From: Chlorops oryzae
Taxonomy: Eukaryota > Arthropoda > Insecta > Diptera > Chloropidae
DNA length: 64,000 bases
Direction: 5' to 3'
NCBI GenBank assembly: GCA_020466095.1
Contig: CM035806.1
Location: 4,325,363 to 4,389,362 of the forward strand
Both the position numbers and the translations under genes were made by a program. This document shows, one piece after another, positions 10,158 to 20,663 of the stretch; positions within the stretch are counted from its first letter, which is position 1, and the number at the start of each line of letters is the position of its first letter. Below the pieces are notes generated by a model. It saw only the letters and a list, made by a program, of their open reading frames with translations. It did no database searches and had not been told where the DNA came from.

Positions 10158-11965
10158 CCATCGCGGCAGAGCCTTTTCGACGTCGACAGTTAGACCTACA
10201 GTCCTACATGATTACAAGTGGAATTTTGCTTTAATTTCGATCGTCTTTTATACTTTTTCATCTCCCGCTCACAGTTTCTATGCGTGTGGAAAAAATGCTC
10301 TCTTTTACTCTCATTCACACTTGGAGCTAACACTTTGGGCACCTCTGATTATAGGGATTCAATTCAGTGACAAATTTTTCATTTCGTAAAGTTTCCGAAG
10401 CTGAATGAATTCCACAATTTTTTTTATATAATGTTCATATATTTTCTTAATTGCTGTGATTATTATTATTTTTTTTTTTCGTATGCGATAAAGGGTTAAT
10501 CAAATACGTTTGTTTTATTCGAATATTTAAAACATTTTCATATAAAATTTCATGATTTCCTGGCAGCTGTCCTGTACGCTTGCTTTAAGCTATTATCAAG
10601 ATTATCGTTTGGAAGTTTAAACCTTCAAAAAGGGCCGTTTGCTACTCTTCTCTCTCTAAAGTTTTTCATCACGATATGCTCTGATTAATAGGGGGCTTTA
10701 AGCGAGTCTTTTAGAAAGCAATTTGTTTGAGCTTTGTAACATTTTTGAGAGATTCGAGAGATCCATGATCAAAATTGTCGAATGGTGAGTGACATTTCTG
10801 ACGTAGTCCTCATCACGTTTTTACTCTTTGAATGATTAAATCCGAACATTGAAAAAAGAAAAGAAGAAGAAATAAGAATACAAATTCTCGCTGATTAACA
10901 TATAAAATGACGTTAGCTGTTTTTAAATCCATTTGATTCTCTACTGCATAATGAAATCAAGTATTTAATTCTTTCTCTGTTGCGACACATCATCAATTCA
11001 CAAAGTTGAATCGATTGCAGTTAAGCCTACTGCTTTGGATTTCGAGGTGCTTAGACACTCGCGGCGAGTGTTGGTCACCCAGAGCAGTGTTTGTTTTCCG
11101 GCCCTTTTGTTGTCTCTTTCCTTTTATAGGGCGACCATGGATTTAGCTATAAAAAGCTGTACTGTACATGTTTGCTTGCACTACATTTCGGCGGCGGCAT
11201 GTTGCTGTGTTATTAGGCTTTGGTTGTCGCTATTGCGGATTTTGCTGCTTTCTTTAACAACGTTTTTTCTTTTTAGGGTGAATTTATTCTATTTTTGTGC
11301 TTTTTTTTTCATTTCTTTCTAGGCCATTCATATAATACTATATATATATATATATGCATGTGGAATGGTGCATCGCAGTGTACGCATTACCTCAGATACC
11401 TTCGTGTTTTCATTCCCCTCAATACAGTCGTGCAACGACTGAAACTGAAAGCCTCATTAAGGCATTCGCGCGCACAACTCTAATGGGGGGAAAAAGCATG
11501 AGTTCGTTAATTTCTCTTCGCTGAATCAAATGATAAATAAAATTTCTGAGCAAGTTGTCGCAAAAGCTATCCCAATTCGCACGGCATTGGCCGAATATTG
11601 TCCTTGCTGCGAAATCTATTCCAACGCCATGCTCTTAAGAAAGTACCTGCTAAACCAACATATCACTCTACAAATCATTTCATGAGCCGTGAATTATTCT
11701 TTCATGGACCGCAGAATTTATCCTGAGATTCCATTATATAGCTTTGACTTGTCATAGAGAAGAAAAATCTGATTGTGATTGCACGACCTGAAAAAATCGT
11801 TGATGACACAAGACTAAAGCATAGGTGACGTTGATGTAAAACCATACAAATATCTTGAGCTTCACACATGAAAATCTGCAGGACTCACTCAGGCACTCAT
11901 GAGAGTGTGGAGAATGTCCTCCATTGCTGGTATTGCGTAATGCAGATTTTTTTTCTCAATTACCA
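10158..11965. other. intergenic stretch with one partial MITE
   Basis: Apart from the repeat fragment at 10351-10414 listed separately and a (TA)n run at 11339-11356, I see nothing bounded. Open frames at 11035-11322 and 11295-11483 are low-complexity and unsupported. Confidence 0.45.
10351..10414. mobile_element. fragment of the CTCATGCAGCTTCG MITE family
   Basis: Shares the right half of the family seen at 19571-19692 (GTGACAAATTTTTCATTTCGTAAAGTTTCCGAAGCTGAATGAATTCCAC), here split by small changes. The left part is missing, so this is a truncated copy. Confidence 0.6.
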
Positions 11966-12600
11966 CCCAGCAGGAAAAGTCCCGGTGAAACCATCAATGA
12001 TTTCAGCATGACATAAGAGCCGCGACTCCTCCTGTTTCTACACCAACTTTCTAATGAAATTTACACACAAGCGGCATTGGCCGTCATGAGAGGACATGTC
12101 ACCAGTTGGTCATCGAAATTGGAGTGGATACCTCCTGTTTCGCAAGAAAATGTCATCGTTCGGGAGTGATACGAAATGAAAATGAAACACGGTTTTGTGT
12201 CCAATCCCAGCAGGAAAAGTCCCGGTGAAACCATCAATGATTTCAGCATGACATAAGAGCCGCGACTCCTCCTGTTTCTACACCAACTTTCTAATGAAAT
12301 TTACACACAAGCGGCATTGGCCGTCATGAGAGGACATGTCACCAGTTGGTCATCGAAAGTGGAGTGGATACCTCCTGTTTCGCAAGAAAATGTCATCGTT
12401 CGGGAGTGATACGAAATAGAAAATGAAACACGTTTTTGTGTCCAATGTCATTGGATATGCGATTAATAACATTCCAAAGATTTTTCTTCGATGACAATGT
12501 CATTAGAATTTAGAAGTACTCTAACTTTCCCCTTGACATCATCGGTGAAAACATTAATGATTTTTTCCTTTATGCGAAAAAGTCCGGCTGGGGCAAGTCT
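11966..12600. mobile_element. CCAGC-ended MITE carrying an internal 240-bp tandem duplication
   Basis: The element starts CCCAGCAGGAAAAGTCC and ends AAAAGTCCGGCTGGGG, an imperfect inverted repeat. Bases 11966-12205 and 12206-12445 are almost identical tandem copies of 240 bp; I see only a few differences. The related single-unit element at 51306-51650 has the same start, body phrases (CACCAACTTTCTAATGAAAT, GGCCGTCAT) and end, so the duplication is private to this copy. Confidence 0.8.
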
Positions 12601-13946
12601 GCTTCTTTAAATGTAAATACGAGAATACAATGACAGCGATATTTCAGTTTTTACTAATAACGATGTCCTCGAAGATTTCATGGACGATTCGGTATTTGAA
12701 CTAGCGATTTCCGAAAAGGATATTCTTCGGGGTTCTTATGGAATTATATTGCTTTCGAACAGAAATTATAGCCTTTATTGGTTTTATTTTTGAAACGGAA
12801 ATAGTATTAGCTTTCAATGTCATTTTAAATCAATTTTTACCGGTTTATCTATTAAGAAATATATGAAATTTTCTTTCGATTTAATTCGAATTTTTGAGAC
12901 CAAACGGGTTCCTTTACAACCCTGAATATTTTTGCTACATAAATTTAATGAAATTATAACTCAAAGCATTCAGAATCTATTTACCTTTGGATGACGAATA
13001 ATATGTTGGCGTGTCTGCTTCAATAACAATGGTTGTTATGGCGATTGGCAATTCATGCGAAGTGAATTTTCTTTAAGGCTCTAATTGTGGCCGGAGCAAA
13101 TTAAACGATGAACGGAGGCTCAATAATAACCGCATCTAAACAATTAATCACGTATTGAAATTATTGTGAACGGCTGGCAGGATATATGTGTAAGTATGTA
13201 TCGTCGGAAATAATGATATGGATATCTTCTTCTTTACGGCAGAGCACTCCTTTTGCGGACGAGTTCGGCGTTTGGAGTGAGCACTTCGATTATACGCTTA
13301 TAAAATGGACAGTAAGTAAGGCAAATAATGCGGGTCGAGGTCGCTAGGTCGTCACATGTAGCTAGCTGAAAGGCAGCAGTAATAATTTCTGTTGAAACAA
13401 AGGACCAACTGGATTAACAGTAGAGGTAACAGCAGAGCGATGATAGATAGAGCCGGAGAACGAAGCGAACGATTAATCATCCAAGTATTTTATCGCGTAC
13501 TGTAGGATAAGTATAATAATTTTGTAAGTATGGCCACGCGTAATGTACATCGACTTTTATTCGGATTTAGGCACAGTACGGAAAACTTTTGGATTTCTTT
13601 TATAAAAAACACATTTTTTTTACCAAAGATCAAGCTTCATTTCATAAATTTCATTTCGATTCGATTTCGCGCAACACTTTTTCAAACACTTTTGTTCTTA
13701 ATAATTTTAATGTGGAGACTATCGAACTATCGACTATCGTCTTGGATGCTAAACAAATAAAATAATAACGAAAGACTCCGAAAAAGCCGATGTTTTGCTC
13801 TGATTGCTTGAAGTTATGGGGCGATTGTACTAGAGCTGGAGAAACATCGATGTCACTATCGATTGTATCGATGTTTTTAAAATTCTCGTAATATCGGTGC
13901 TTTTTTTTTTTAGCCTATCGATGTTTTTGTGGTGCTCTACATTATT
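12601..13946. other. intergenic stretch, nothing recognised
   Basis: No bounded repeat and no supported coding frame. The open frame at 13530-13760 has no recognisable domain. Confidence 0.4.
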
Positions 13947-14443
13947 AAGGGACCTTTATACGGTCATATATGTTCGTGGATTTGTTGGGTATGATGAAAA
14001 GTATGAGTGTGTAAACGCAAAAACAGCAAGTTCTACAACATGCTCGTCGGTTTTCAAAAATTTTTTATTTTTCTGTCGATGTGACGAACAAGCTTTATAA
14101 TGTAAATGGCTGCGTCATGCACACAGTATATATCTAATATATTGTCGATAATAAGTGCTGCTACTAATGCGCGTGCCATCTTTTCTCGCTGAAAATTAGA
14201 ACGAAATGAAGTTTTATGACATGTTCGTCCATGTAAACACAATAGTGGTACTCATGCAGCTTCGAAAATGTGTTCGCAACTTTTCCCATCGTAAATTTTC
14301 ATATAAATTTTGACAGTTGTGTGACAAATTTCTCATTTCCCATAATTTGCGAAGCTGCATGAGTGCCACTAATAAGTTTTTTTATGACAAACTTTGCATC
14401 ATGCTCAGTTCGTGAACATATATGACCGTATAAAGGGCACTTT
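13947..14443. mobile_element. inverted-repeat element hosting a nested MITE
   Basis: Left arm (13947-13978) reads GACCTTTATACGGTCATATA then TGTTCGTG; the right arm (14411-14443) is its near-complement. About 497 bp in total, including a nested 127-bp MITE at 14244-14370. The interior has no coding frame. The superfamily is not clear. Confidence 0.75.
14244..14370. mobile_element. CTCATGCAGCTTCG MITE family, intact copy, nested
   Basis: Inverted ends AGTGGTACTCATGCAGCTTCG-like / CGAAGCTGCATGAGTGCCACT-like over 127 bp, with TTTTGACAGTTGTGTGACAAA inside (first 20 bases of that phrase are conserved). A matching copy in the opposite orientation is at 35704-35826, and older copies at 19571-19692 and 10351-10414. 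A 2-3 base AT-rich target duplication is suggested but not certain. Confidence 0.85.
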
Positions 14444-14479
14444 ATAGCTTGTTCTCATGGCGTTGTGAAGCAAGTGTTT

Positions 14480-14642
14480 CACGCTATTTACACGTTAAGA
14501 CATTTCGATAATGAAACAAATTTTCGATGGCAAGGGAGGCAGGAGGAAGAGAGGAAAACGCTACCACACCACATCCCCGTGCGTCCCTAGCCCACAAAAA
14601 GTGCGTTTCATTATCGAAATGTCTTAACGTGTAAATAGCGTG
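14480..14642. repeat. 38-bp perfect inverted repeat with 87-bp spacer
   Basis: Left arm 14480-14517 (CACGCTATTTACACGTTAAG onward to GATAATGAAAC) and right arm 14605-14642 are exact complements by eye. The spacer contains purine-rich GGAGGCAGGAGGAAGAGAGG. It behaves like a short foldback element. It lies between two other elements (ends at 14443 and begins at 14656). Confidence 0.85.
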
Positions 14643-14655
14643 TAATGTTCTTATA

Positions 14656-15152
14656 CAGTGGGGTCTCGTTATAAGTCGTTTCTCGTTCCTAAAAAATCGA
14701 CGTATAGCGAATCGACTTATAACGAATCAGTTTTCTTCATATGATTGTATGAAATAATTTCTAATTGGTTCCTCAAATCTCAAAAATTGATACACAAATT
14801 TTTTTAAGTCAATAAAATGAAATTTCCCTACAACTGGCATCACTGCTCTAATGTCTGATTTCCAATTATTCGTCGGATGCAGAACGTTTTACGCTGCGTC
14901 CACAACAACGCAAATTGATTTGAGTTGCTTCCATATGCTGTCTTGCATGTGTTCTGCCTTAATTTACGGAACGCACCTGAACGCGTCTATTGGAGATTGC
15001 ACTTAGGGCGAAAAAGACGAAAAAATGTTCGCCCAAACTTTTAGACGTAATTGCGAATCATTTGCGACGTATAGCGAACCAGGGTGTTAATTGATACGTG
15101 ACGTAAGTGCGAATCGACGTATAACGAGGTGACTTATAACGAGACCCCACTG
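14656..15152. mobile_element. pogo/Tc1-like MITE, TA target
   Basis: A 497-bp element with ends CAGTGGGGTCTCGTTATAAG and the exact complement at the right, flanked by TA (14654-14655, 15153-15154). Subterminal words such as CGACGTATAGCGAA and CGACTTATAACGAA repeat in both halves. CAGTG ends with a TA target fit pogo/Tigger-type elements. No transposase frame is present. Confidence 0.88.
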
Positions 15153-15154
15153 TA

Positions 15155-15821
15155 TTCTTTGAGAAGGAAATCAGTGATGCCAGTAGTTTTGGACAACTTT
15201 TCCCTCGGTCGCCCTCAGAAAATCCCTTTCGCTCCATTTGCTTTGGTTAAAATCCCATGGGATATACAGGGCAATACATGTTTGTCTTAATATATCTGTG
15301 GCAATTTTACGATTAGTTCAATGACGCCAATAATTAATTTTGGGCTTCAGTCGACTTTAGCAGATGTTCCTAATTGACATAAAAGGTTTAAACTCTTGTC
15401 TGTTTTTTAAATATTCATATCCTTTTTTATCTAAAATTGCAAAAAGGAGTTTTTCTACATAAATTTTTGGACAAAATATGATCTTGCTTCTCCTCTTGCC
15501 GCCTTTTTTCTAGCTGTCCCATATTGTAGATATTGATTCTACCGATATCGATAGTTTTGGCTCCTAATGCGAGCATTTGCACAAATCCATGTAGTGCAAG
15601 TATGCTGTGTAGACCTGTTTCTGCGCTTGGGCGTAGATTTGCGCGTACATCAAAAAAATTTTGATTTTCGGTGATGTTTGATTGATGATTTCACTGGGAT
15701 CGGATGTGCGGATAAACAAATTATCGCGATGTGAATGCGCAATGAAAATCCATGTTTGCGCGTACATGGCTTGTACCGTGTGTGTCGGAGGATTTACCGA
15801 TCAATTTTATGGATTTGTGCA

Positions 15822-15863
<42 letters not shown>

Positions 15864-16298
15864 GGAGAGAGACAGAATTTGAGCTACATGAGTAAACTTA
15901 ATTGTAAATCATTACATTACTTAAGAAGTCTGAGTATAGTTGTCTCACTCACACTTTATGAGGTTCATGCTTATTTACTCGAGAGTCAAACACACGAACA
16001 TGTTTCGGAACAATTCCATTTGATTGCATGAGAAAGAAAGAGAAGCGCAGAACATTTCACAAACAACCGTCTTTTTTCTTCGCTCGTCTTTCTCTACTCT
16101 ACTTACTTAACTGTTTCAGAACATTTGTTCGTGTGTCTGACTCTCGACTTATTTGTTTGCCTTTAAGAACCGGCTTACACGTACGTCAACATTGTTCAAC
16201 AAATCGGCGTTTGTTGAACAATGTTGACGGTATGTGTAAACGGGCGCTAATGTGTATTTACTGCATATCTGATTATAGGCCATAGATCCGAAGAACTC
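15155..16298. other. intergenic stretch with GA microsatellite and hairpin
   Basis: There is a (GA)n run at about 15827-15872. A hairpin at 16171-16243 is listed separately. Open frames that run through these repeats have no family resemblance. Confidence 0.5.
16171..16243. repeat. hairpin-forming palindrome
   Basis: Left arm ends GTCAACATTGTTCAACAAA, spacer TCGGCG, right arm TTTGTTGAACAATGTTGAC. Arms extend imperfectly to about 33 bases each. It lies about 210 bases upstream of the Sgf29 start codon. It could be a tiny foldback element; a regulatory role is not shown. Confidence 0.8.
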
Positions 16299-16340
16299 GC
16301 GTCAAACTCGATATTCCCATCGATAGTTTGCCACCACTAT
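16299..16340 (+). promoter_or_regulatory. clustered ATCGAT-type motifs upstream of Sgf29
   Basis: CTCGATATTC, CATCGATAG and TATCGAGA occur close together about 115-155 bases before the start codon. They resemble the DRE core (TATCGATA) used by many fly housekeeping promoters. No exact TATCGATA is present here, and TATCGAT words are common in this window, so this is a weak suggestion. Confidence 0.3.
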
Positions 16341-16453
16341 CGAGAACTGCTGGTTCAAATTCATGCTTGAAATTTGAAAGCAATACGAGTCGTAAGAGCA
16401 TCATCTGTAATCAGCTTGCCGCGCAACAAAAATCAATTTAAAAACGATAACAA

Positions 16454-17430
16454 ATGAAAATGCCACTGACTGCCGAGAGTGCCGCACTGCAAATTCAGGA
16501 ACGGCTTAAAGATATTCAACGTTTAGTCCATACGATCGAAGAAGATCGTCAGAGATCGGAGAACAGTGTCAACGCAATAATGCAACGGTCGGCGGCAAAT
16601 GTAATAAGCTGCCCTCCGCAAAAGCTGAAAGTGCTCTACAAAGTTGCCATGCAGGATACGCAACAAGAAGAGGCCACCGTACGCATTGCGCTTGAGAAAA
16701 TCCAAGAGATCCGTAACATACGCAACGAACGCCGTCTTCAAGCGCGCAGTGCGGGGAACAAAGAAGCCATACGTCGAGGTGCTTTAATGAAAATGGTACA
16801 AATTTCGGCACAGACATTGCCATTGTTTGTAAGTAAGCCGGGTGAAAAGGTTCCACCGCTGTGCGGAGCTATACCGGCTGAAAGCAATTACATTGCTAAA
16901 GTGGGTGACAATGTTGCTGCCCTTGTCAAAGGTCTCGAAGATGAGGAGAATTGGATCTTAGCCGAGGTGGTGCAATTCCTTCAGCGACAAAACAAATACG
17001 ATGTTATTGATATCGATGAAGAGCAAAAGGACCGTCATGTTCTTAGTAAACGAAAGATTGTGCCACTTCCTCTGATGCGAGCCAATCCAGAAACCGATGG
17101 CCATGCACTGTTCCCCAAAGATACTGTTGGTAAGCGCAGGTCTTAAGCCAAATCGAAAATATAAAATTATATTGCTAATATACCTATAATATTTTTTTTT
17201 TTCTTCCCACAAAAGTTATGGCATTGTATCCGCAGACGACATGCTTCTATAAAGCGATTATACATCGCCTGCCGCAAACCGCAACCGAAGACTATGAAGT
17301 ACTTTTTGAAGATTCGTCATATACAAACGGCTATGCGGAGCCCTTACCCGTTGCTCAGCGCTATGTTATTGCATATAAGCCAACCAAGAAGAGCAATGTC
17401 ATTGGAAATGGGAATATTTCGTCCGCCTAG
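16454..17430 (+). CDS. Sgf29: SAGA-associated factor 29 (tandem Tudor, H3K4me3 reader)
   Basis: Sgf29 is the SAGA (and in some animals ATAC) subunit that binds di/trimethylated H3K4 and helps target histone acetylation in the nucleus. Two exons: 16454-17129 and 17216-17430, with an 86-bp intron (GTAAGC...AAAAG) splitting a Val codon; together they give 296 residues and TAG. Residues 10-95 are charged and helical (coiled coil, binds the SAGA core in known homologues). Residues 145-280 form the tandem Tudor. Expected histone-binding residues are present: D186/D188 in YDVIDIDEE, Y230 and T234 in ALYPQTTCFY, Y237, and F256 in EVLFEDSSY; numbering is offset by 8 from human, where these are the pocket residues. 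The start is the first Met in frame after an AT-rich leader. Length matches the family (about 290). No damage seen. Confidence 0.96.
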
Positions 17431-17604
17431 CACTCGGAGGATAGTCTCTTCGACGAAATCGCGTTCTCTTTCTTCGAGAACACATAGGAGAAGATTGACT
17501 ATTAAAACCCCAACTACCTCCACAAGGAAAATTTTCGACCCCTTTGGGAGTATGTACTTAACAATTTTTTATTTAAGCGTTTTGCTATTTCGATCTGCAT
17601 TAAT

Positions 17605-17732
17605 ATGCCTGCCACACGTAGATCGAAATTGAGCAATTTCAGAACAAAATTGAAATTGCCTCAATTTCAAATGTCAAATTTGCTCTGAATTTTTTTGAAA
17701 TTGAGCAATTTCGATCTACGTGTGGCAGGCAT
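17605..17732. repeat. 128-bp palindromic element just 3' of Sgf29
   Basis: Left arm ATGCCTGCCACACGTAGATC and right arm ending GATCTACGTGTGGCAGGCAT are complementary; the arms continue through GAAATTGAGCAATTTC (itself nearly palindromic). It starts 175 bases after the Sgf29 stop codon and may be transcribed as 3' UTR. It is probably a small MITE. Confidence 0.85.
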
Positions 17733-17805
17733 TTAACGCGTTGCTCTAAAATTATTGATTCGTTTGTCGTTATGCTTAACATACGACTAGCAATGATAAG
17801 ATCTC

Positions 17806-18090
17806 TCCCTCTTTCTTCATCTCTCTCTCTCCTCTCTCCTCTTTTCATTCCTCTCTCTCTCTCTCTCTCCCTCTTTCTTCATCTCTCTCTCTCTCTCTCC
17901 CTCTTTCTTCATCTCTCTCTCTCTCTCTCTCCCTCTTTCTTCATCTCTCTCTCTCTCCTCTCTTTCTTTCTTCATCTCTCTCTCTCTCTTTCTTCATCTC
18001 TCTCTCTCTCTCTTTCTTCATCTCTCTCTCTCTTTCTTCATTCTCTCTCTCTCTCTTTCTTCATCTCTCTCTCTCTCTCTCTTCTCTTCA

Positions 18091-18146
<56 letters not shown>

Positions 18147-18155
18147 CTCTTCTCA

Positions 18156-18189
<34 letters not shown>

Positions 18190-18233
18190 TCATCTCTCTC
18201 TCTCTTTCTTCATCTCTCTCTCTCTCTCTCCTT

Positions 18234-18273
<40 letters not shown>

Positions 18274-18428
18274 TCTTCTCTCTCTTTCTTCATCTCTCTC
18301 TCTCTTCTCTCTCTCTCTCTTTCTTCTCTTCTTCATCTCTTCTCCTCTCTCTCTCTTTCTTCATCTCTCTCTCTCTCTCTCTTTTCTTCATCTCTCTCTC
18401 TCTCTTTCTTCATCTCTTTCTCTTCTCT

Positions 18429-18462
<34 letters not shown>

Positions 18463-18536
18463 TCTTCATCTCTCTCTCTCTCTTTCTTCATCTCTCTCTC
18501 TCTCTTTCTTCATCTCCTCTCTCTCTCTCTTCTTCA

Positions 18537-18568
<32 letters not shown>

Positions 18569-18590
18569 CTCTCTTTCTCTATCTTACTCT
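17806..18590. repeat. (CT)n microsatellite/minisatellite array
   Basis: Nearly 800 bases of CTCTCT interrupted regularly by TTTCTTCATCT. The interruption gives short-period higher-order repeats. Long open frames through it (Ser/Leu-rich on plus, Arg/Glu-rich on minus) are consequences of the repeat. Confidence 0.97.
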
Positions 18591-19038
18591 TTGGCATGTT
18601 CCTCGTTTTGAGCCTTAATATATGCATAGCAATGCAACAAGGCGTGTTGACAATTGTTCCACATGCCGTTGTTATTTGTATAACTATGTGAACTACACAC
18701 GCTACGATTTTGTGACCCACCGCAGACGATTGTCGTTCAAATCGTTACTTTAGTAGACTTAATAGAAGATGGTTGCAAGCTAAGAAACAATTTTTTTCAC
18801 TATTATAGAATCTGTTTTTGGCGTATAGGAAACTTCATTATTTGGCTGGGCGTAGCAAAGTCGAATTTTCCAATTGCCGTCGACTGAGATACACAGAGAT
18901 GCGGATATATCTGGTCTAATTTTTTCCCAGCCAAAAAAGAGAACATCAAAAAAATTATCGTAGGCAAAATACATTCAACGAACGAGTCGATTGTACACAA
19001 AATTGTAGAGTGTGTGGCTCACATAAGTATATAAACTG
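18591..19038. other. intergenic stretch, nothing recognised
   Basis: No bounded repeat or supported coding frame. Confidence 0.4.
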
Positions 19039-19219
19039 CACTGTTGCCAGTTTTTTAAACAAATATATCCAGTGAATGTCTCCCTCAAATTTGATTTTCG
19101 GATCTTCTGCAAACCAAAGCTTGGTCTCATCAAAATTCCTCTACAGACTTTTCTCCCTTTAAGTCTCGCCTAGGCATTCGCTTAATTTTGGGGCGAAATT
19201 CTCTAAACTGGCAACAGTG
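19039..19219. mobile_element. CACTGTTGCCAG MITE (hAT-like)
   Basis: A 181-bp element with inverted ends CACTGTTGCCAGTTT / AAACTGGCAACAGTG. Flanking 8-mers ATAAACTG and GTAAACCG agree at 6 of 8 positions, consistent with an aged 8-bp duplication. Related ends occur at 44033-44371. Confidence 0.72.
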
Positions 19220-19570
19220 GTAAACCGTTAACATTTTTTCATGTTAAAGTTGTTACAGGTAAGAATATATACATATATGTATATTTTTTTTTTTAAAGTT
19301 TTTAGAATTAACCCAAGACTCGTAGAAAAAAGATACCTCGCTTACACTTCCATAAAATAGCTAAATAGTAAAATAACTAAAATTAAGAAATTGTCGACCA
19401 AGCATATAGAACAAACACCAAGGAGCAGCTACGTTGCTAATAGTTATAATTAAGCGATTGTTAAAAATTACATTTTACTAATTGCATAACTTAATACTTT
19501 TTAAGTACTCAGTGCCTGTATAAGGTTAATTTTTATATGAATATAAACGATTTAAACAAAATATTATAGG

Positions 19571-19692
19571 GATCCATGCAGCTTTGAAAATGCATTTTTA
19601 ACTTGTCCCATCGGATATTTCCATACAAATTTTGACAGCTCAGAGACAAATTTTTCGTTTCGTTAAGTTTCCGAAGCCGAATGAATCCCACT
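19571..19692. mobile_element. CTCATGCAGCTTCG MITE family, diverged copy
   Basis: Begins GGGATCCATGCAGCTTTGAAAA and ends CCGAAGCCGAATGAATCCCAC, with the family's TTTTGACAG...GACAAATTTTTC core between. Flanked by TAT-like bases. More diverged than the copies at 14244 and 35704, so older. Confidence 0.75.
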
Positions 19693-19825
19693 ATTTGAAA
19701 TAGTCCGTATAAATAGTAAAATGTAAATAATTTTATATGTAGGAAAAATGTAAATTGCTAAGAAAAACGGAAAATATTCTTGTACCGAGATAACACTGTA
19801 GGCTATGACATTCATACTCCTTGAT

Positions 19826-20019
19826 CATGATACAAGAAAACAAGATAGCGCCACTTCAGCCCGATGATGTCACAAATACAAAATGAGAGCTTCGTTGTTG
19901 TTGTTTTGCATGTTAAGCCCAACGTCACAACTATACTTTAGCATGGGAAACAACAACAATGCGAATGCTACAAAATAGCGGTACCCGAAGTGGCGCTATC
20001 TTTCTCTCTTTGTATCATG
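19826..20019. mobile_element. CATGATAC-ended MITE, copy 1, 9-bp target duplication
   Basis: A 194-bp element with ends CATGATACAAGAAAACAAGA and the matching GTATCATG end; both subterminal regions contain GATAGCGCCACTT / AAGTGGCGCTATC. The direct repeat CTCCTTGAT flanks it exactly (19817-19825, 20020-20028). Internal GTTGTTGTTTTGCATG and CATGGGAAACAACAAC form a second inverted pair. Duplications of 9 bp point to a Mutator-like superfamily. Confidence 0.85.
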
Positions 20020-20028
20020 CTCCTTGAT

Positions 20029-20663
20029 ATGTAAATAATTTAAGTAACATAAAAGTAAAAGTATGTATTAAGGCTATATTATTAAGTTACTTATGAAGTT
20101 TTATATTGCTTATTTGTATGTATCATAAAAAAATAAATCGTTTTATAAATATATGATCAAAATGAAGTAAACTCGAATTTCGATTTTGCAAATGATTAAG
20201 CTCGTTCGAATAATCTCATCGGGGTGAGGCAGCACTTCAAATTCAAAAATCAAAGAGAGATATCGAAAGGTGAATCTGAAATGTGCTATCACGTACGCGT
20301 TAAAATGAATTGGATTACTTCGACGATGGTGCATAAATTACTTATTGGCAGAAATATATAAATAAATCGATGGTATTAGCGTTAATGTTCGAGTGCGTTA
20401 GAATCCTTTTCATTCGACCTCTATTCAAATTGCCCCAATACACTTAAAGCATCTGAAAACCGAAGGCATATCTACGTACGTGGTGGCATTACTAATTTTC
20501 GCCTGAATTACTGTCACAATCGAATTTGTGTACTTACATTTGAATATTTGCAATTGTGGGCAATCTGCTGAAATCAGTTTAGTGCCGAGTCATACCACAG
20601 ATTATTTCCGAAAAGTTTAACAAATAACCATTTCTTTTCTTCGCATATATTTTTATTTTTTAT
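20029..20663. other. intergenic stretch, nothing recognised
   Basis: AT-rich without supported genes or repeat boundaries. Confidence 0.4.

Noticed and set aside
17772..18611. 279-codon Ser/Leu-rich frame
   Set aside because: It is translation of the (CT)n array. The same applies to frames over 23852-24524, 31255-31691, 44369-44770 and 59447-59854.
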